DNA of 64,000 nucleotides from Cacajao melanocephalus (GCA_963573385.1 CAUYLG010066090.1:37411-101410), one strand, 5' to 3'; positions 28,110 through 40,485 are shown, counted from the first letter of the stretch. Numbers and translations are program-made. Notes: generated by a model from the sequence alone, not told the origin.

Positions 28110-28365
28110 GGAAAAAAAAAAAAACAAGAATTGACATAAGTCATGCCTGAGGAAGCCCAAACGTTGGATTTTCCAGACAGAATTTAAAACTGTCTTATAT
28201 TTGCTCAACAAACTGTTATAAACCACTAACAAAAAACTAAAGAAAATCACAACTATATATGAACAACTAGAGAATATTGATAAAGATATATTGATTATAA
28301 AATGGAACCAAATAGAAATTATAAAGCTAAAAAGAAAACTGAAAATTTAAATTCACTAAATAAAT
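28110..28365 (+). mobile_element. L1M/HAL1-like ORF1-region fragment
   Basis: The order GCCCAAACGTTGGATTTTCC, CTAAAGAAAATCACAACTAT, GAATATTGATAAAGATATATTG, AATGGAACCAAATAGAAATT resembles the ORF1-encoding part of mammalian-wide L1 or HAL1. No open frame remains. Confidence 0.45.
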
Positions 28366-28964
28366 GTATCACTTAATGTTTGAGTAAAAATTCCTTCATC
28401 TACTCAACTCATATTTAGTAAATATAAACAATATAAGATATTCATGATTTTGGCATTGTGTAGATTTAATTTTGAAAACTTTCCCGTCTTTAAGAAGCTT
28501 AAAACCAAGTGGTAAGACATGTTGAACACTTGTCAGATGCAAACCAAGACTATGTGTTTTCTTTCTCTGCTAATGGTTATAGGGAATTACTCTTGAGGAT
28601 ATAACTGTGGATAGAGCAAAAGATGGTGAAGCAGTAAAACCAACTACCACAGGAGTCTCAGCACATGAATGCTTTTCAGAACAGATCAGGATAGGTCTTG
28701 CATTTGACATTCCTTGTTTATAATAAAATGCTGATGAATACATTTTATAATTGAGTGTATCAGATAACATTCTGTTTATGACTTCTGTTTTGGGTTACAC
28801 TGTTACTTGGTGTCCCATGGTCAGATGTCATAAGTCAGGTAGAAACTATAGCATAGAAAAAGGCTGCTTTCAACTACATAAATATTGTTAAAAGGAAAAA
28901 AGTTATGGACTTATCCAAAACCAAAAGAGTACACATGTGATTTTCAGGGCTTGTCATAAGCTTT
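28366..28964. other. No feature recognised
   Basis: Unassigned. The minus-strand 66-codon ORF at 28570-28770 has no recognisable domain. Confidence 0.5.
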
Positions 28965-29321
28965 TTTTTTTTCCCCTAGGTTATTGGGGAACAGGTGGTG
29001 TTTGGTTACATGAGTAAGTTCTATAGCGGTGATTTGTGAGATTTTGGTGCATTCATCACCAGAGCAGTATACACTGCACCCATTTGTAGTTTTTTATCCC
29101 TCACCCCCTTCCCGCCCTTTCTTCCTGAGTCCCCAAAGTCCATTGTGTCATTTTTATGCCTTTGCTCTTCCTCTCTTAGCTCCCACTTATGAGTGAGAAC
29201 ATACGATGTTTGGTTTTCCATTCCTGAGTTACTTCACTTAGGATAATTAGTCTCAAATCTCATTCAGATCAGGCAAATGCTATTAAGTCATTCCTTTTAA
29301 TGGCTGAGTAGTATTCCATCA

Positions 29322-29550
29322 TATAGATATATATGTATATATCATATATATATATGTGTGTGTGTATATATATACATATATGTGTGTGTATACATATATG
29401 TGTGTATACATATATATCATATATGTATGTGTGTGTATATATATACACATATATATGTTTGTGTGTATATATACATATATATGTGTGTGTATATATATAC
29501 ATATATATGTGTGTGTATATATATATATACATATATATGTATATATATAA
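29322..29550. repeat. TA/GT microsatellite at the L1 deletion junction
   Basis: About 230 bp of ATATATGTATAT, GTGTGTGTAT and ACATATATATG units. It lies exactly where L1 ORF2 should continue upstream of MEYYSAIKR. The ORFs on both strands are tyrosine/isoleucine-repeat artefacts. Confidence 0.95.
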
Positions 29551-29619
29551 CAGTTTCTGTATCTACTTGTCGAGATTTATGTTTAAAGAGGTTCTGTTTT
29601 GATGTATTTACAGGAGCTT

Positions 29620-29925
29620 ATTTTCTTTTTTTCTTTTTTATTTTCCTGAGACAGTGTCTCACCCTGTCACCCAGACCAGAGTGCAGTGTTGTGATCTTGG
29701 CTCACTGAAACCTCCTTCTGGGTTCAAGCAATTCCTCTGCCTCAGCCTCCCGAATAGCTGGGATTACAGGCACGTGCCATCACACCCCGGTAACTTTTGT
29801 ATTTTTAGTAGAGATGGGGTTTCCCCATTTTGGTCAGGCTGGTCTTGAAATTCTGACCTTGTTTCCCTCCCGCCTCAGACTCCCAAAGTGTTGGGATTAC
29901 AGGCGAGAACCACCGAACCGAGCCC
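29620..29925 (-). mobile_element. Alu, antisense, inside the deleted L1
   Basis: From the T-rich stretch and GAGACAGTGTCTCACCCTG through CTCAGCCTCCCGAATAGC to CACCGAACCGAGCC. The flanking words TGTATTTACAGGA and CTGTTTACAGGA are the likely target duplication. Confidence 0.92.
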
Positions 29926-29930
29926 TGTTT

Positions 29931-30770
29931 ACAGGATTTGTTTCAAAATTTAGAGCTCCTTTTAGGAGTTCTTGTAGTGCTGGCTTAGTAGTGGAGAATT
30001 CTCACAGCATTTGTTTGTCTGAAAAAGACTGTATCTTTCCTTTATTTATGAAGCTTAGTTTTGCTGGATACAAAATTCTTGGCTGATTATTGCTTTATTT
30101 GAGGAGGCCAATCCCTTCTATCTTGTAGGGTTTCTGCTGAGAAATCTGCTGTTAATATGAAAGTTTTCTTTACAAGTTACCCGGTGTTTTTGCCTCACAG
30201 CTCTTAAGATTATTTCCTTCATCTTAACTTTAGATAACCTGATGGCAATGTGAATAGGCAATGACCTTTTTACGATGTATTTCCCAGGTGTTCTTTGAGC
30301 TTTTTGTTTTTGGATGTCTATTTCTCTAACTAGGCTGAGGAAGTTTTCCTTGATTATTCCCCCAAATATATTTCCAAAAAATTTATATTTCTCTTCGTCC
30401 TCAGAAATGCTGACTATTATTAGGTTTGGTCATTTAACATAATCTTAGACTTCTTGGAGGCTTTGTTCATATTTTCTTGTTCTTTTTTCTTTGTCTTTGT
30501 TGGAATGGGTTAATTTGAAAACCTCCTCTTTGAGTTCTGAAGTTCTTTCTTCTGCTTGTTTGATTATATTGCTGAGACTTTCCAGAGAATTTAACATTTC
30601 TATAAGTCTGTCTGTTGTTTCCCAAAGTTTTGTTTCTCTCTTCACTTCTTGTTTCACTTTTTTAAAAAATTTTCTTACATTGGGCTTTACCTTTCTCTGG
30701 TGCCTCGCTAATTGGTTTAATAACTAACCTTCTGAATCCTTTTTCAGGTAAGTCATGGATTTCTTCTTGG
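29931..30770 (-). pseudogene. L1 ORF1 remnant (RNA-binding trimer protein)
   Basis: L1 ORF1p is a coiled-coil, RNA-binding chaperone of about 340 residues needed for retrotransposition. On the minus strand, 30445-30657 keeps a 70-residue open stretch rich in K, E and L ending EKRTRKYEQSLQEV, the end of the ORF1p coiled coil. The downstream C-terminal part toward 29931 is recognisable (antisense of a STTKPALQELL-like end) but broken by stops and frameshifts. Non-functional. Confidence 0.75.
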
Positions 30771-32245
30771 TTTGGATCCATTGCTGGCAAGCTAGTGTGA
30801 TTTTTGGAGGGATATTAGAGAGCCTTTCCTTGTCATATTACCAGAGTTAGTTTTCTGGTTCCTTCTCATTTGAGTAGACTCTGTCAGAAAGATGATCTAA
30901 GGCTCAAGGCCATTTTTCAGATGAATTTGTCCCACAGTGTGTTTTCTTGATGTAGTATTCTCTCCCTTTTCCTAGGGATGTGGCTTCCTGAGAGCTGAGC
31001 TGTAGTGATTGTTATCTCTCTTCTGGATCTTGCTACCCAGCAAGTCTATCAGGTTCTGGGCTGGTACTGGGGGTTGTCTGCATAGAGTCCTGTGATGTAA
31101 ACCATCTGTGGATCTCTCAGCTGTGGATACCAGCACCTGCTCTGCTGGAGGTGGCAAGGGGGTGAAATGGAGTCTCTGAAGGTCTTTAGCTTTGGTTGAT
31201 TAAAGCACTATTTGCATGCTTGTTGGCCTCCTGCTGGCAGGTGGTGCTTTCAAGAGAGCATCTCCTGTGGTAGTATGGGGAGGAACTGGTGGTGGGTGGG
31301 GCCCTAGAGCTCCTAAGAGTATATGCTTTTTATCCTCAGTTACCAGGGTGGGTAGGGAAGGTGGGGGTGGGGCTAGGCGTGTTTGAGCTTAGACTGTACT
31401 TGGGTGAATCTTGCTGCAGCTGCTTTGGGGTATGGGGGTGAAGTTCCCAGGTAAATGCAGTTATGTTACTGGGAGGATTATGGCTGGCTGTACTGTGTCA
31501 TGCAGGTTGTCAGGGAAGTGGGGGAAAGCCAGTAGTCACAGGCCTCACCTAGAACCCATGCAACCCAAAGGGCCAGTCTCACTCCCACCATGACCCTGAC
31601 AACAGCACAGAGTCTGTTTCTAATCAGTCGGTGAGCAGGGCTGAGAACTTGTCCAAGGCTAATCACTTCCCAGCAAGTAGGGCTTTCATGTGTCCTCTGC
31701 CTGTGGAGTCTGGGCACTGGATTCACGCCTCCCCTGAGTTCTTGCCAGGAGACTTCTTAATCTGCTCAAATTGTCACAAAGTTCAACTGGAGGTTTCCTT
31801 CTCCATGTGGCCTTTTCTCAGTGCCTCTGGCTGTCCTTCCGCAGGACAGAAGCAAGCAGAAATGGCTTGCTAGGTCACCCAGCAAGCTCACATGGCTTTT
31901 CCTGCTGCTTTCCCTACCCCTGTATTTCACTCAGCTCTCTAAACTTAGTTGGCTCCAGGTAAGGTCAGAAGCTTCTCCTGCAATCCAGACCTTCAGGTTC
32001 CCCAGTGGGTGGGGAGTGTGATCAAGGGTGGATGATATCCCTTTCCGACTTCCATAGTTTAGGTGCTCATAGTATTTGGGGTGTTTCCCAGGTCCTGCAG
32101 AAGCAATCTGCTTCCTTCGGAAGGTCTGTGGGTTCTCTTGGATTTCCTAATGTATTCCTGCAGTCATTCTGGAGCCTCCACATGCTTCTCTGTCCCTCTG
32201 AGTGGGAGCTGAAATCTAGTCCTGCCTCTCATCCACCATGATCAC
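30771..32245 (-). mobile_element. L1 5' UTR (sense promoter region), degenerate
   Basis: A GC-rich antisense stretch of L1 5' UTR. Marker words are CCTTTTCCTAGGGATGTGGC, GCAGCTGCTTTGGGGTATGG, GTGTCCTCTGCCTGTGGAGTC, GGAGGTTTCCTTCTCCATGTG and CACCATGATCAC at the end. Full-length primate L1s carry their internal promoter and an antisense promoter here. CpGs are largely decayed, so activity is unlikely. The ORFs at 31411-32241 are not genes. Confidence 0.7.
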
Positions 32246-35200
32246 TCCTCTCTTATAAGCTCTATATAGTATCCATAGCATCTACATCTGCTCATCAGAA
32301 ACATTGGCTCTTCTTGGTCATAAGAATCCCTTTGTAGGATAGCTTATACTTCAGCCAGGATCTATTGCAATGCTTCTCTTGTTCAAAGTTACACTAAAAT
32401 ATAGCAGCCCATGTTTACTGAATAAGTGGGTAAACTAGGTATATTACATATATTGCCCCTGAAATCTAGAGTCCCACCAAAAACTATGACTCTTTCTTAG
32501 GGTGAGTTGTACAAATACAGTGATAACAATTCCTCTCGTATTTTATGGAAATCTTCCAAAATGCACTCAAATCCTAATTTGACTCAAACTGCTGGAATGC
32601 TAGCAACTCCACAGATATAGCAAACACCAAACCTTCTTGTGTTTGACATGTATATCACATTCTCTAGCAAAAGTATGTTTTGCTGATACAAATGAGCCAA
32701 ATTGAGGTTCTATTGGCATTGGGAAAGTCAGGGTCTCTCCACACCTATGTTTGTTAGAAAGCAGGGAATTTCATATAGCCCTGAGCTATGGTAATGAAAG
32801 TATACTGGCCTCTGTCACATAAGGGCACTATTTCTAATAAATTTTCTTGTTGGGAATGGAAAGAAAATCAGTTTTTAGGTGAATAGCTATATTCCAGGTG
32901 CCAAGGCATGTGTTAATTTGCTCCTTATAAACCTGTTTTAATTTGTCATACTACATGATTAAATTGTTGAATATCTGCAATGATTCTAACAGTACCCTGA
33001 CTTTTGCACCTAATGTTTGTAAGGTTCTAATCTTTGCATGTTCTCCAACCATGCTCTATTCATTTTACATTAATATTTTGCCTTTTATGCTGATGAGAAG
33101 GCAGACATATAAACAATTACAAGTGCTTTCATCTGGCCTTCCGTACCATAATTTTTCCTCATTCCATGTGTCAGGGAGACAATGTGGGGATTATGTCAGC
33201 ATCTGAATTTTTCCATATTTACTTAATATTCTCAAACATTGAAAATAAGTATTGAATTTATCTGTGGCCCATTGGGCGTACTGCAAAATGAATTCAACGC
33301 AAGGTTCCTTCCGTCATCTGATCACCACATGCTTCACTCTGATTTGTGGCCCATGAGGTATTTTCATCCTGCAGAGAATAGCAGCACTTTTTAATATATC
33401 TAATAATTCTGGGAAGGTCTGTATATTTCCCTTTTCCTATTGATTGTTTCCCCAGTAAGTGACCACAGATATCTCTGTGGGAAGATTCAAAGTACATATT
33501 GCGGCATCTTTACCATGGAATAGAGACGTTCAACCTATCAGAAAGGGCTAATGCCTAGCAGTTCCGTAACAGGTTTTGAATTTCCACTTTAAACACTGAA
33601 TTTGTGTTTCTGTTCATCAGAGGTAGAAATTTTTCACCTATATAAATGAAGCAGATAGTGATTAGCCTACTATTTATGTAATTCTGGTGACTTATAATCA
33701 AAATCAGCATCACTGCAGATTACTCAAGGTATCATAATGCTTGGATTACTAGTCCATTTTTGTGACACGTTGTAATTTTACTTGTCTTCCAGCTTTCTGG
33801 GAATCCATTATTCCCACGGAGAGAAAGGAACCAAATTCTACTTTATCATTTTAATCATCATCCAGACTAGAAATGGAAACATTGTTTTGCAAAGATGCTA
33901 GACTCACCCACCTTACCAATGCATGTCTTTAATTTCCTGGTGAAGAGAATGCCCTCTGGGACCCTACTGATTATGATCAGGGTTCCATGAGCAGTGGGAA
34001 TAAAACACATTTATGTCCTCATTTTCTGAAAGATCCTTCTTTGACTCTTTCTTTTTCAGGACATTAAATAATTTTCCTCCAGCATATCAATCCTCATTCA
34101 TTTTAGGATGCCATTGAAAGCAAGCTTCAATTAACCAATCTAGCACACTATTTAAAACAGCTGTAGGAGCACAAGGCAACACATTAAGTCACAAGTGACT
34201 GTTGTCACTGAATTTGGCCTAATCAAATCGACTTCTTCTTTAGTGTAATGCCAGTAGAGCTGACTCCCATGTATGTCTCACATACTCCTCCTGATGCAAC
34301 TCAACATAATTTTACAATTATTTTAAGTGCACAGATTGTCTCCTTCCAGTGTTAGTCTTAAATTTCTCCATCTTTTTTTATGTGAAAATCTAACTCTTAT
34401 GAAGCCTCACAAGCAAGGAATATTTTTTGCGGGGGCAATGGCTTCTGTTTTAATCATGGAAACTGTTTTTACTCAACAAAACCTGGGGCATCTTCTTTTT
34501 GTAGCTGGGAAAGATGATCTCTGCTGGCAAGGGAAGTTGAAAGAGATAAAATGATGCGTGTTTCTCATTCTTGTCTGTACCTTCCCAGAGTTCCCTTTCC
34601 AAATCTTAGAGTCTCACTGCTTTTGCATCATTTTTCTTATCCTAATATAAGATGCCTTGTGGTAAGTATCAATTCATTGGTTGTACACCTCCTTAGCTTG
34701 TATGATCAAGTCCTTGAGTCTATCCTTAGCCATATCTGTCTTCCACGACAGAAAGGATTGCCTCCTTCAAACCTGTTTTTAAGAACCTCTGATTTTCCCA
34801 CTTTGAGTTGGACATTCAAGATGTTCATGAGGCAAGTGCCACTTCAAAGTCAAGAAAAATGAATCCTATATTTTAATAGAGTTAGTCCCAAGTTACACTG
34901 AAGACTATGTCAAATTATTTGAATATAGGGAGAAAAAAATTTCCAAACTATCATAAGAACGTCAAAGAGTAACAGGGAACTCTTCAATCCTTATATTCAC
35001 TATAGTTGCCATAGAGACCAAATCCCATGGTTGCTGCCCTGCCTTTCCCTCCACCTGCATTACTCCAATAACTACAATTTAATAATTTTTATAATTATGA
35101 TATCACCATAAGCCACAGATTCCAATGCCTCTTTTCCTTTAGTGAGGGGATTATTTTAATAATTCTCAAATCTATAAGCAACCCAATCCCAGAACCACCA

Positions 35201-35747
35201 AGGTGTGTTTCTGAGGAGTACTTCCGGAAAAAATAAGTTACCATTTCTGATCAGCGTGTAGGCATGACATATATCAATATGACAAAAATCAGTATAATTG
35301 AGGAAAGTTTAATAAAGGAACTGTTTACAATAATGTGGAAAAACGGTAGGCGCAGATATCGTGGGAAACATAGCGACTTGATATTGGAGTTTGCAGGGAT
35401 ATGCTTGACCTCTCAAGGCCAGATGGTAAGTAAACACTATTTCTGTTTTATAGTAAATTGCTGCTGAGAAGTTTTTACTTTACCTTTATTTTAGTGATTT
35501 GCCAATGCATGAAATAACAACTTACAAAAATTATAAAATAATATATTAACTCACATTAAAAATATCTTTACTCTTTATCAAGCACAAAATTATATTTTTA
35601 ATAAAAATTATGTGACTTATAGGCTAATAATCAGTCTTATATAAAGTGAATTAGTATTTAATAGGGAGAATAATTAGAATGCTTTATTTAATATGTCTCA
35701 CATCCTATGGCTCATATAACACACACATACACACACAGAAACAGGTG
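32246..35747. other. Repeat-poor DNA, possible old ERV remnant
   Basis: I recognise no Alu or L1 here, which is unusual for this window. Minus-strand 33294-33497 has a 67-codon open stretch (SWATNQSEACGDQMTEGTL), and related short open stretches occur toward 34130. The flavour recalls degraded MaLR/ERVL internal sequence, but I cannot support that. No splice-flanked coding exon is evident. Confidence 0.3.
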
Positions 35748-35908
35748 TGTGTAATGATTATGATTTCAAACACTAATGTTCTCTGGTTAGAATAATACTA
35801 CTATGCAACTAGTAATTGACTAATTCTGTGTGTAATGATTATGACTTCAAACACTAATGTGCTCTGGTTAGAATAATACTACTATGCACTAGTAATTGAC
35901 TAATTCTG
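35748..35908 (+). repeat. 81-bp tandem duplication, two copies
   Basis: Copy 1 (35748-35828) and copy 2 (35829-35908) both run from TGTGTAATGATTATGA to TAATTGACTAATTCTG. They differ by two substitutions (GATTTC/GACTTC, GTTCTC/GTGCTC) and one deleted base. It is preceded by a short ACACACAC run. Confidence 0.96.
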
Positions 35909-37689
35909 AACTAGTGTTTATAATGTGTCACAAATTCTTCTGGGTATCTTATTTGTATAAATTCTTACATGGCCAGATGTAGTCTGGTTTTACTTATTTC
36001 CTCAGCACCTATACTAGGTATGAAAATGCCATTGTACCAAAAAAAAAAAAAATTGAACAAAAAACAAAACACAAATAATACCACAACAGCAAGAGATTTT
36101 TAAATTAATTATTTATGAAAATGTCTTACTTTCTAAAACCTATTCATTGAAATGCTGGACTAAAGGACAAACCACCAGTAGCTCTAATATCACAAATATT
36201 TGCATTGTTTTTTAATCAAGATTTTCAAGAAAGCTTCATGAGAATAACAAAGAGGTTGCCGTATGGAGTCATGAAAGAAAGAAATAAAAAGGAAAGAGGT
36301 ACATTATTCAAACTAATAGCTCAATCTGTAAGGACAAATAAAGGTTACTCATCCCCTGGAAAGACTTGTTATATAAGAATAAAATTGAATAACATAATTG
36401 ACTCAATTCTTTGATGGTTTCTCATAAAGAGTTTTCTCTCTACCTAAGAAGGCAAGTTCCTCTTCAGGATAAGACTTTTAAGAACAACTTGCAAGAAAAT
36501 GCTCATTGAATTGAGCTCATTTAAAAAAATTTTTCTCTCAATGGAGTCTAAATGTTCAATGGTCATGTACTGAAGCTTGAAGAAATATTTTTGCTCAGTA
36601 TATTGAAAAGAAAGTAAAGAAAAATTCAGTTTCATCTCCTGTAAATCTGAGTTAAACCAAGCTAGTTGTGCTTAGTAGAGTGGATAGAATGTCCTTTGTT
36701 ATCATGACTCTAGGTAGATATTTATATGTTCAGGTTTTAAAGGCATCATAAAAATAATTCATGATCTTTGAATTAAAATAAGGTCTGGTAGAGAATTGTT
36801 GAACAGATATTACCAGATAACCTAGAGTTTTATTCAAAAACATATAGAAAATTTAAATACACTTTTGGAGTATACCTCTCAATAAGGATAATATTTCAAA
36901 AATTCAACCAGGAACACAAAATAAGGAATTTTTTGTTTTCAGGAATGCATGCTAAGTGCAGTTGATGATAACATTACAGAGAGAAGGAAGAATCTGGTGT
37001 AATGAAGAGGGCTTGAAAAAGAGTGAAGAAGAAAGAATTTTACATTGGTGTTTATTGTCCATATTGCATTGGCCTGAGGTAAACACACTACTGGAAATAA
37101 GACATGCCCAAGGAATAAAAAATGCTTAATACAAGCAATTTTAGACTTGTAGCATGGTCCCATCTTTGAATTTCACCTGCCATAACATAGAGGATAAAAG
37201 CCATTTCCCTTCTTGCATCAAACCCTTTCGAATTCCGTACCTCCAAATCTCAATCTGAAGATTATGGAATGTGATGATTTTACCTGGAATTTGGCATGAG
37301 TATAATTCTCAAAAGTCATTGACATTGGGGTGGCTCTACTATGTACACTTTAAACACAGACCCCCATATATAGTTATATACTTTGAGCATTGTATGGAGA
37401 ATACCAGCCAAGACGGGTATTGACAGCCAAAATCCAGTGTGTGGGAGTCTGCACAGAGGGCTGGCAAGGCCCAAAGGAAGATATCTTGTTCTGATATGCA
37501 AAAAGTTTCACTACTGCTAGGAGAAATCCTGACCCCAGACAGCAACTATGGGAATCAGATGGGAAAGGAAGACACTAGTGGACATATAACGACCCTAGTT
37601 AGGTCCCTCCAGAAAATTATGGGTGGAATTAAACAGAAAGTAAAGACAGTCACTTATATCACTGTTTCTTCAGATACCAAAAGACAAGA
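35909..37689. other. Unassigned DNA
   Basis: An A14 run lies near 36040. ORFs at 36205-36414, 36444-36635 (minus), 36939-37163 (minus) and 37439-37762 show no recognisable domain. I could not assign a repeat family. Confidence 0.45.
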
Positions 37690-38016
37690 GTGGTTCCTGA
37701 AGGTGAAGACAGCTGTAACAATGCAGTTGAAAGTCAAGAAGATTGGGAGCCAGCGTTGCTAGTCATTAAAGCAAAAACAAAAGCTCTGAAGTCCGCCTGC
37801 TTGGTTGATATCCCAGTGCTTTTATTACTAACTGTGGTAATTTGGGCAGCAAACCTATCTTTCTCTTCCTCAGATTTCCCTTTTAACGTAAGAATACTTT
37901 GGAATTATTTTGTTTTGTTAGTGGTAGGCGTTACTCTGTTGTTGGTTTTTAATACAAGAGAGATTGAGCATGTTTCAGTCTTAACAGAAAGGAGTAATTC
38001 TGTAATCAGATTTTGA
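37690..38016 (+). other. Unrecognised ORF with two hydrophobic segments
   Basis: This frame stays open from the stop before about 37630 to TGA at 38014-38016, giving about 108 codons if GTG 37690 is counted; there is no ATG near the start. Two strongly hydrophobic segments are separated by a short loop: SACLVDIPVLLLLTVVIW at residues about 34-51 and ILWNYFVLLVVGVTLLLVF at about 69-87. The N-terminal part is acidic and polar (VESQEDWEP). This is a two-helix membrane-protein pattern, but AT-rich DNA often encodes L/V/I/F runs by chance. It may be a pseudogene, a terminal exon or nothing. An overlapping ORF (37439-37762) in another frame has no domain. Confidence 0.2.
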
Positions 38017-38629
38017 AGCTATAGACCAGAGAAGAATAAATTAGCATAATCTTCCTAAAACGTTGAAAGACAATAGGATACAGAACCTTTGTGAAACAAC
38101 TAACTTTATTTTTCTGTCATATGAGAAGTACCAAAGTACAGAGACAAATTTTGTGTGAATTACTACAAGAAAATAAGGTATTACTCATTTACAGTGCTCA
38201 GAGAGCTTAATGTGCAAAGAAAGAAGGCTAGCACATTCTTTTGGAATACAGGTTAGTCAGCAAAATACATGGGAAATAGATCCAGGGAGGATAGGATATT
38301 ACAAAAAGGTTTTTTTGAATGGTAGCTCAGGAAAACTGAAAATAATAATCAGAAACTAACTCTAAGATTTGTTTACCTTATAAAATTATATGAATTAGTA
38401 TTTATGAAAATGAGATATAATGACTTGAAATGCACATTGATCAGTAACTTTACAAAATAGTTAAATTTATGAAGACTAATAACACATTTCTATAATTTCT
38501 GTTTATTATCCTTAATTTATTAAATATAATTATTTCTAGGAAAAAGTCAACTCATGGCCTACCTTTAATCTCTTTTATTTTAGAAAATAAGTGCCAGGAA
38601 TTAAACCATTTGTCAGATTATATACCTCT
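38017..38629. other. No feature recognised
   Basis: AT-rich DNA, nothing assigned. Confidence 0.5.
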
Positions 38630-38992
38630 TGTGGACTGAATTGTGTCCTCTTCAAAAATTCATATACTGAAGCCCTAATCGTCAATGTGATTGTGTTAGG
38701 ACATGGAGCTTATAGAGGTCATAAGGAAGAATCCCTAAACTAATAAGACTGCTGTCCTTCTAAGACAAAGAAGAGACACATGGGGCGCACATGTATAGAA
38801 GAAAGACCATGTGAAGACACTCCAAGAAGGCAGACTTTTGTAAGCCAATGGGAGTTGCCTTTAGGAGAAACCAAATCTTCTAACCCTTTGGTCTTGGACT
38901 TCTAACCTCTAGAAATGTGAGAAATAATTGTCTGTTTTTTAAGCAACCCAGTCTGCAGTATTTTGTTACAGCAGGCCTAGCAGACTAATACA
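38630..38992 (+). mobile_element. MLT1-type MaLR solo LTR
   Basis: It runs from TGGACTGAATTGTGTCCTCT through TATACTGAAGCCCTAATC, CCATGTGAAGACACTCC, CTTGGACTTCTAACCTCTAG and AAGCAACCCAGTCTGCAGTA to GCAGACTAATACA. These are the standard MLT1 landmarks in sense. Diverged, non-coding. Confidence 0.85.
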
Positions 38993-39184
38993 GCACCTTA
39001 CAAAGGAAAAGAAAGTACATCAAGTCACCAAAATTATTTAGTTAAACATGCAAATATGTATCACATGTATGACTTATAGATATAGAAAATATGAGCAATA
39101 TTTTATCACCAACTTGATAGGCCGGTGAACACAAGTAACCTTATTTATAAGCCATAAAAAAAAAATCAGTGTCGGTTTCTTCAA
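38993..39184. other. Spacer
   Basis: Nothing recognised between the MLT1 LTR and the L1PA. Confidence 0.5.
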
Positions 39185-40485
39185 GCAATGGGGAAAGGAT
39201 TCCCTGTTTAATAAATGGTGTTGGGAAAACCTGCTAGCAGTGTGCAGAAAGCAGAAACTGGACCCCTTCATGACACTTTACACTAAAATTAACTCCAGAT
39301 GGATTAAAGACTTAAACATGAGATCTAACACCATAAAAACCCTAGAAGAAAACCTAGACAAAACCATTCAGGACATAGGCATAGGCAAGCACGTCATGCT
39401 AAAACACCAAAAGCATTGGCAACAAAAGCCGAAATAGACAAATGAGACCTAATTAAACTCCAGAGCTTCTGTACAGCCAAAGAAACAATCATTAGAGTGA
39501 ACCGGAAACCAACAGAATGGGAAAAAATTTTTGCAATATGCCCATCTGACAAAGGGCTAATATCCAGAATCTACAAAGAACTAAAACAGATTTACAAGAA
39601 AAAAACAAACAAACCCATTGAAAAGTGGGCAAAGGATATGAACAGACACTTTACAAAATAAGACATATATGAGGCCAACAAACATATGAAAAATGCTCAT
39701 TATCACTTATTAGAGAAATGCAAATCAAAACCACATTGAGATACCACCTCACACCAGTTAGAATGGCGATCATTAAAAAATTTGGAGACAACAGATGCTG
39801 GAGAGGATGTGGAGAAATAGGAACACTTTTACACTGTTGGTGGGAGTGTAAACTGGTTCAACCATTGTGGAAGACAGTATGGTGCTTCCTCAAGGACCTA
39901 GAAATTGAAATTCCATTTGACCCAGCAATCCCATTACTGGGTATATACCCAAAGGATTATAAATCATTCTATTATAAGGACGCATGCACACGTATGTTCA
40001 TAGCAGCACTGTTTACAATAGCAAAGACTTGGAACCAACCCAAATGCCCATCGACGATAGACTGCACAAGGAAAATGTGGCACATATACACCATGGAATA
40101 CTATGCAGCCATAAAAAATGATGAGTTCCTGCCCTTTGTAGGGACATAGATGAATCTGGAAACCATCATTCTCAGCAAACTGACACAAGAACAGAAAATC
40201 AAACACCGCATGTTCTCACTCATAGGTGGGTGTTGAACAATGAGAACACATGGACACAGGGAGGGGAGCAACACACACGGGTCTGTTGAGGGGGAATGGG
40301 GGGGACAGCAGTGGTTAGGGAGGTTGGGGAGGGATAACATGGGGAGAAATGCCAGATACAGGTGACAGGGGAATGGAGGCAGCAAACCACATTGCCATGT
40401 ATGTACCTATGCAACAATGCTGCATGATCTGCACAGGTAACCCAGAACCTAAAGTGCGATAATATACATATATTAAAGAAAGAAA
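39185..40485 (+). mobile_element. L1PA, last 1.3 kb
   Basis: It begins in ORF2 at CAAGCAATGGGGAAAGGATT and runs through AAGAAAACCTAGACAAAACC, GCCCATCGACGATAGACTGC and TGAACAATGAGAACACATGG. The G-rich tract and CATTGCCATGTATGTACC precede an A-rich end. It is one of the younger L1s here (L1PA6-8-like by divergence) and is 5' truncated. Confidence 0.94.
39718..40149 (+). pseudogene. L1 ORF2 C-terminal domain, open 143 codons
   Basis: ORF2p is the L1 endonuclease/reverse transcriptase. Only the C-terminal segment remains open. It keeps the cysteine-rich region with C, C, H and C in [18 protein letters not shown] (residues about 27-44) and the family text [19 protein letters not shown] and [17 protein letters not shown]. 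An upstream stop at TAG 39435-39437 and the lack of endonuclease and RT domains make it non-functional. Confidence 0.9.

Larger units (their letters stand above)
28965..32245 (-). mobile_element. Primate L1 lacking the ORF2 body
   Basis: Read on the minus strand, the 5' UTR starts at about 32245, followed by ORF1 (about 30770 to 29930). A short ORF1-end/inter-ORF piece lies at 29550-29620. Beyond the microsatellite come only the last codons of ORF2 ([16 protein letters not shown] at about 29275-29320) and the 3' UTR to 28965. Roughly 3.5-4 kb of ORF2 is therefore absent. It is of L1PB or older L1PA type, interrupted by an Alu at 29620. Either one deleted element or two abutting fragments could explain this. 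Confidence 0.8.

Noticed and set aside
29269..29708. YIYIC-type ORFs on both strands
   Set aside because: Translations of the TA/GT microsatellite; only the MEYYSAIKR end on the minus strand is real L1 ORF2 text.
31411..32241. Cluster of ORFs in GC-rich DNA
   Set aside because: The sequence is the antisense 5' UTR of a primate L1, non-coding and degenerate.
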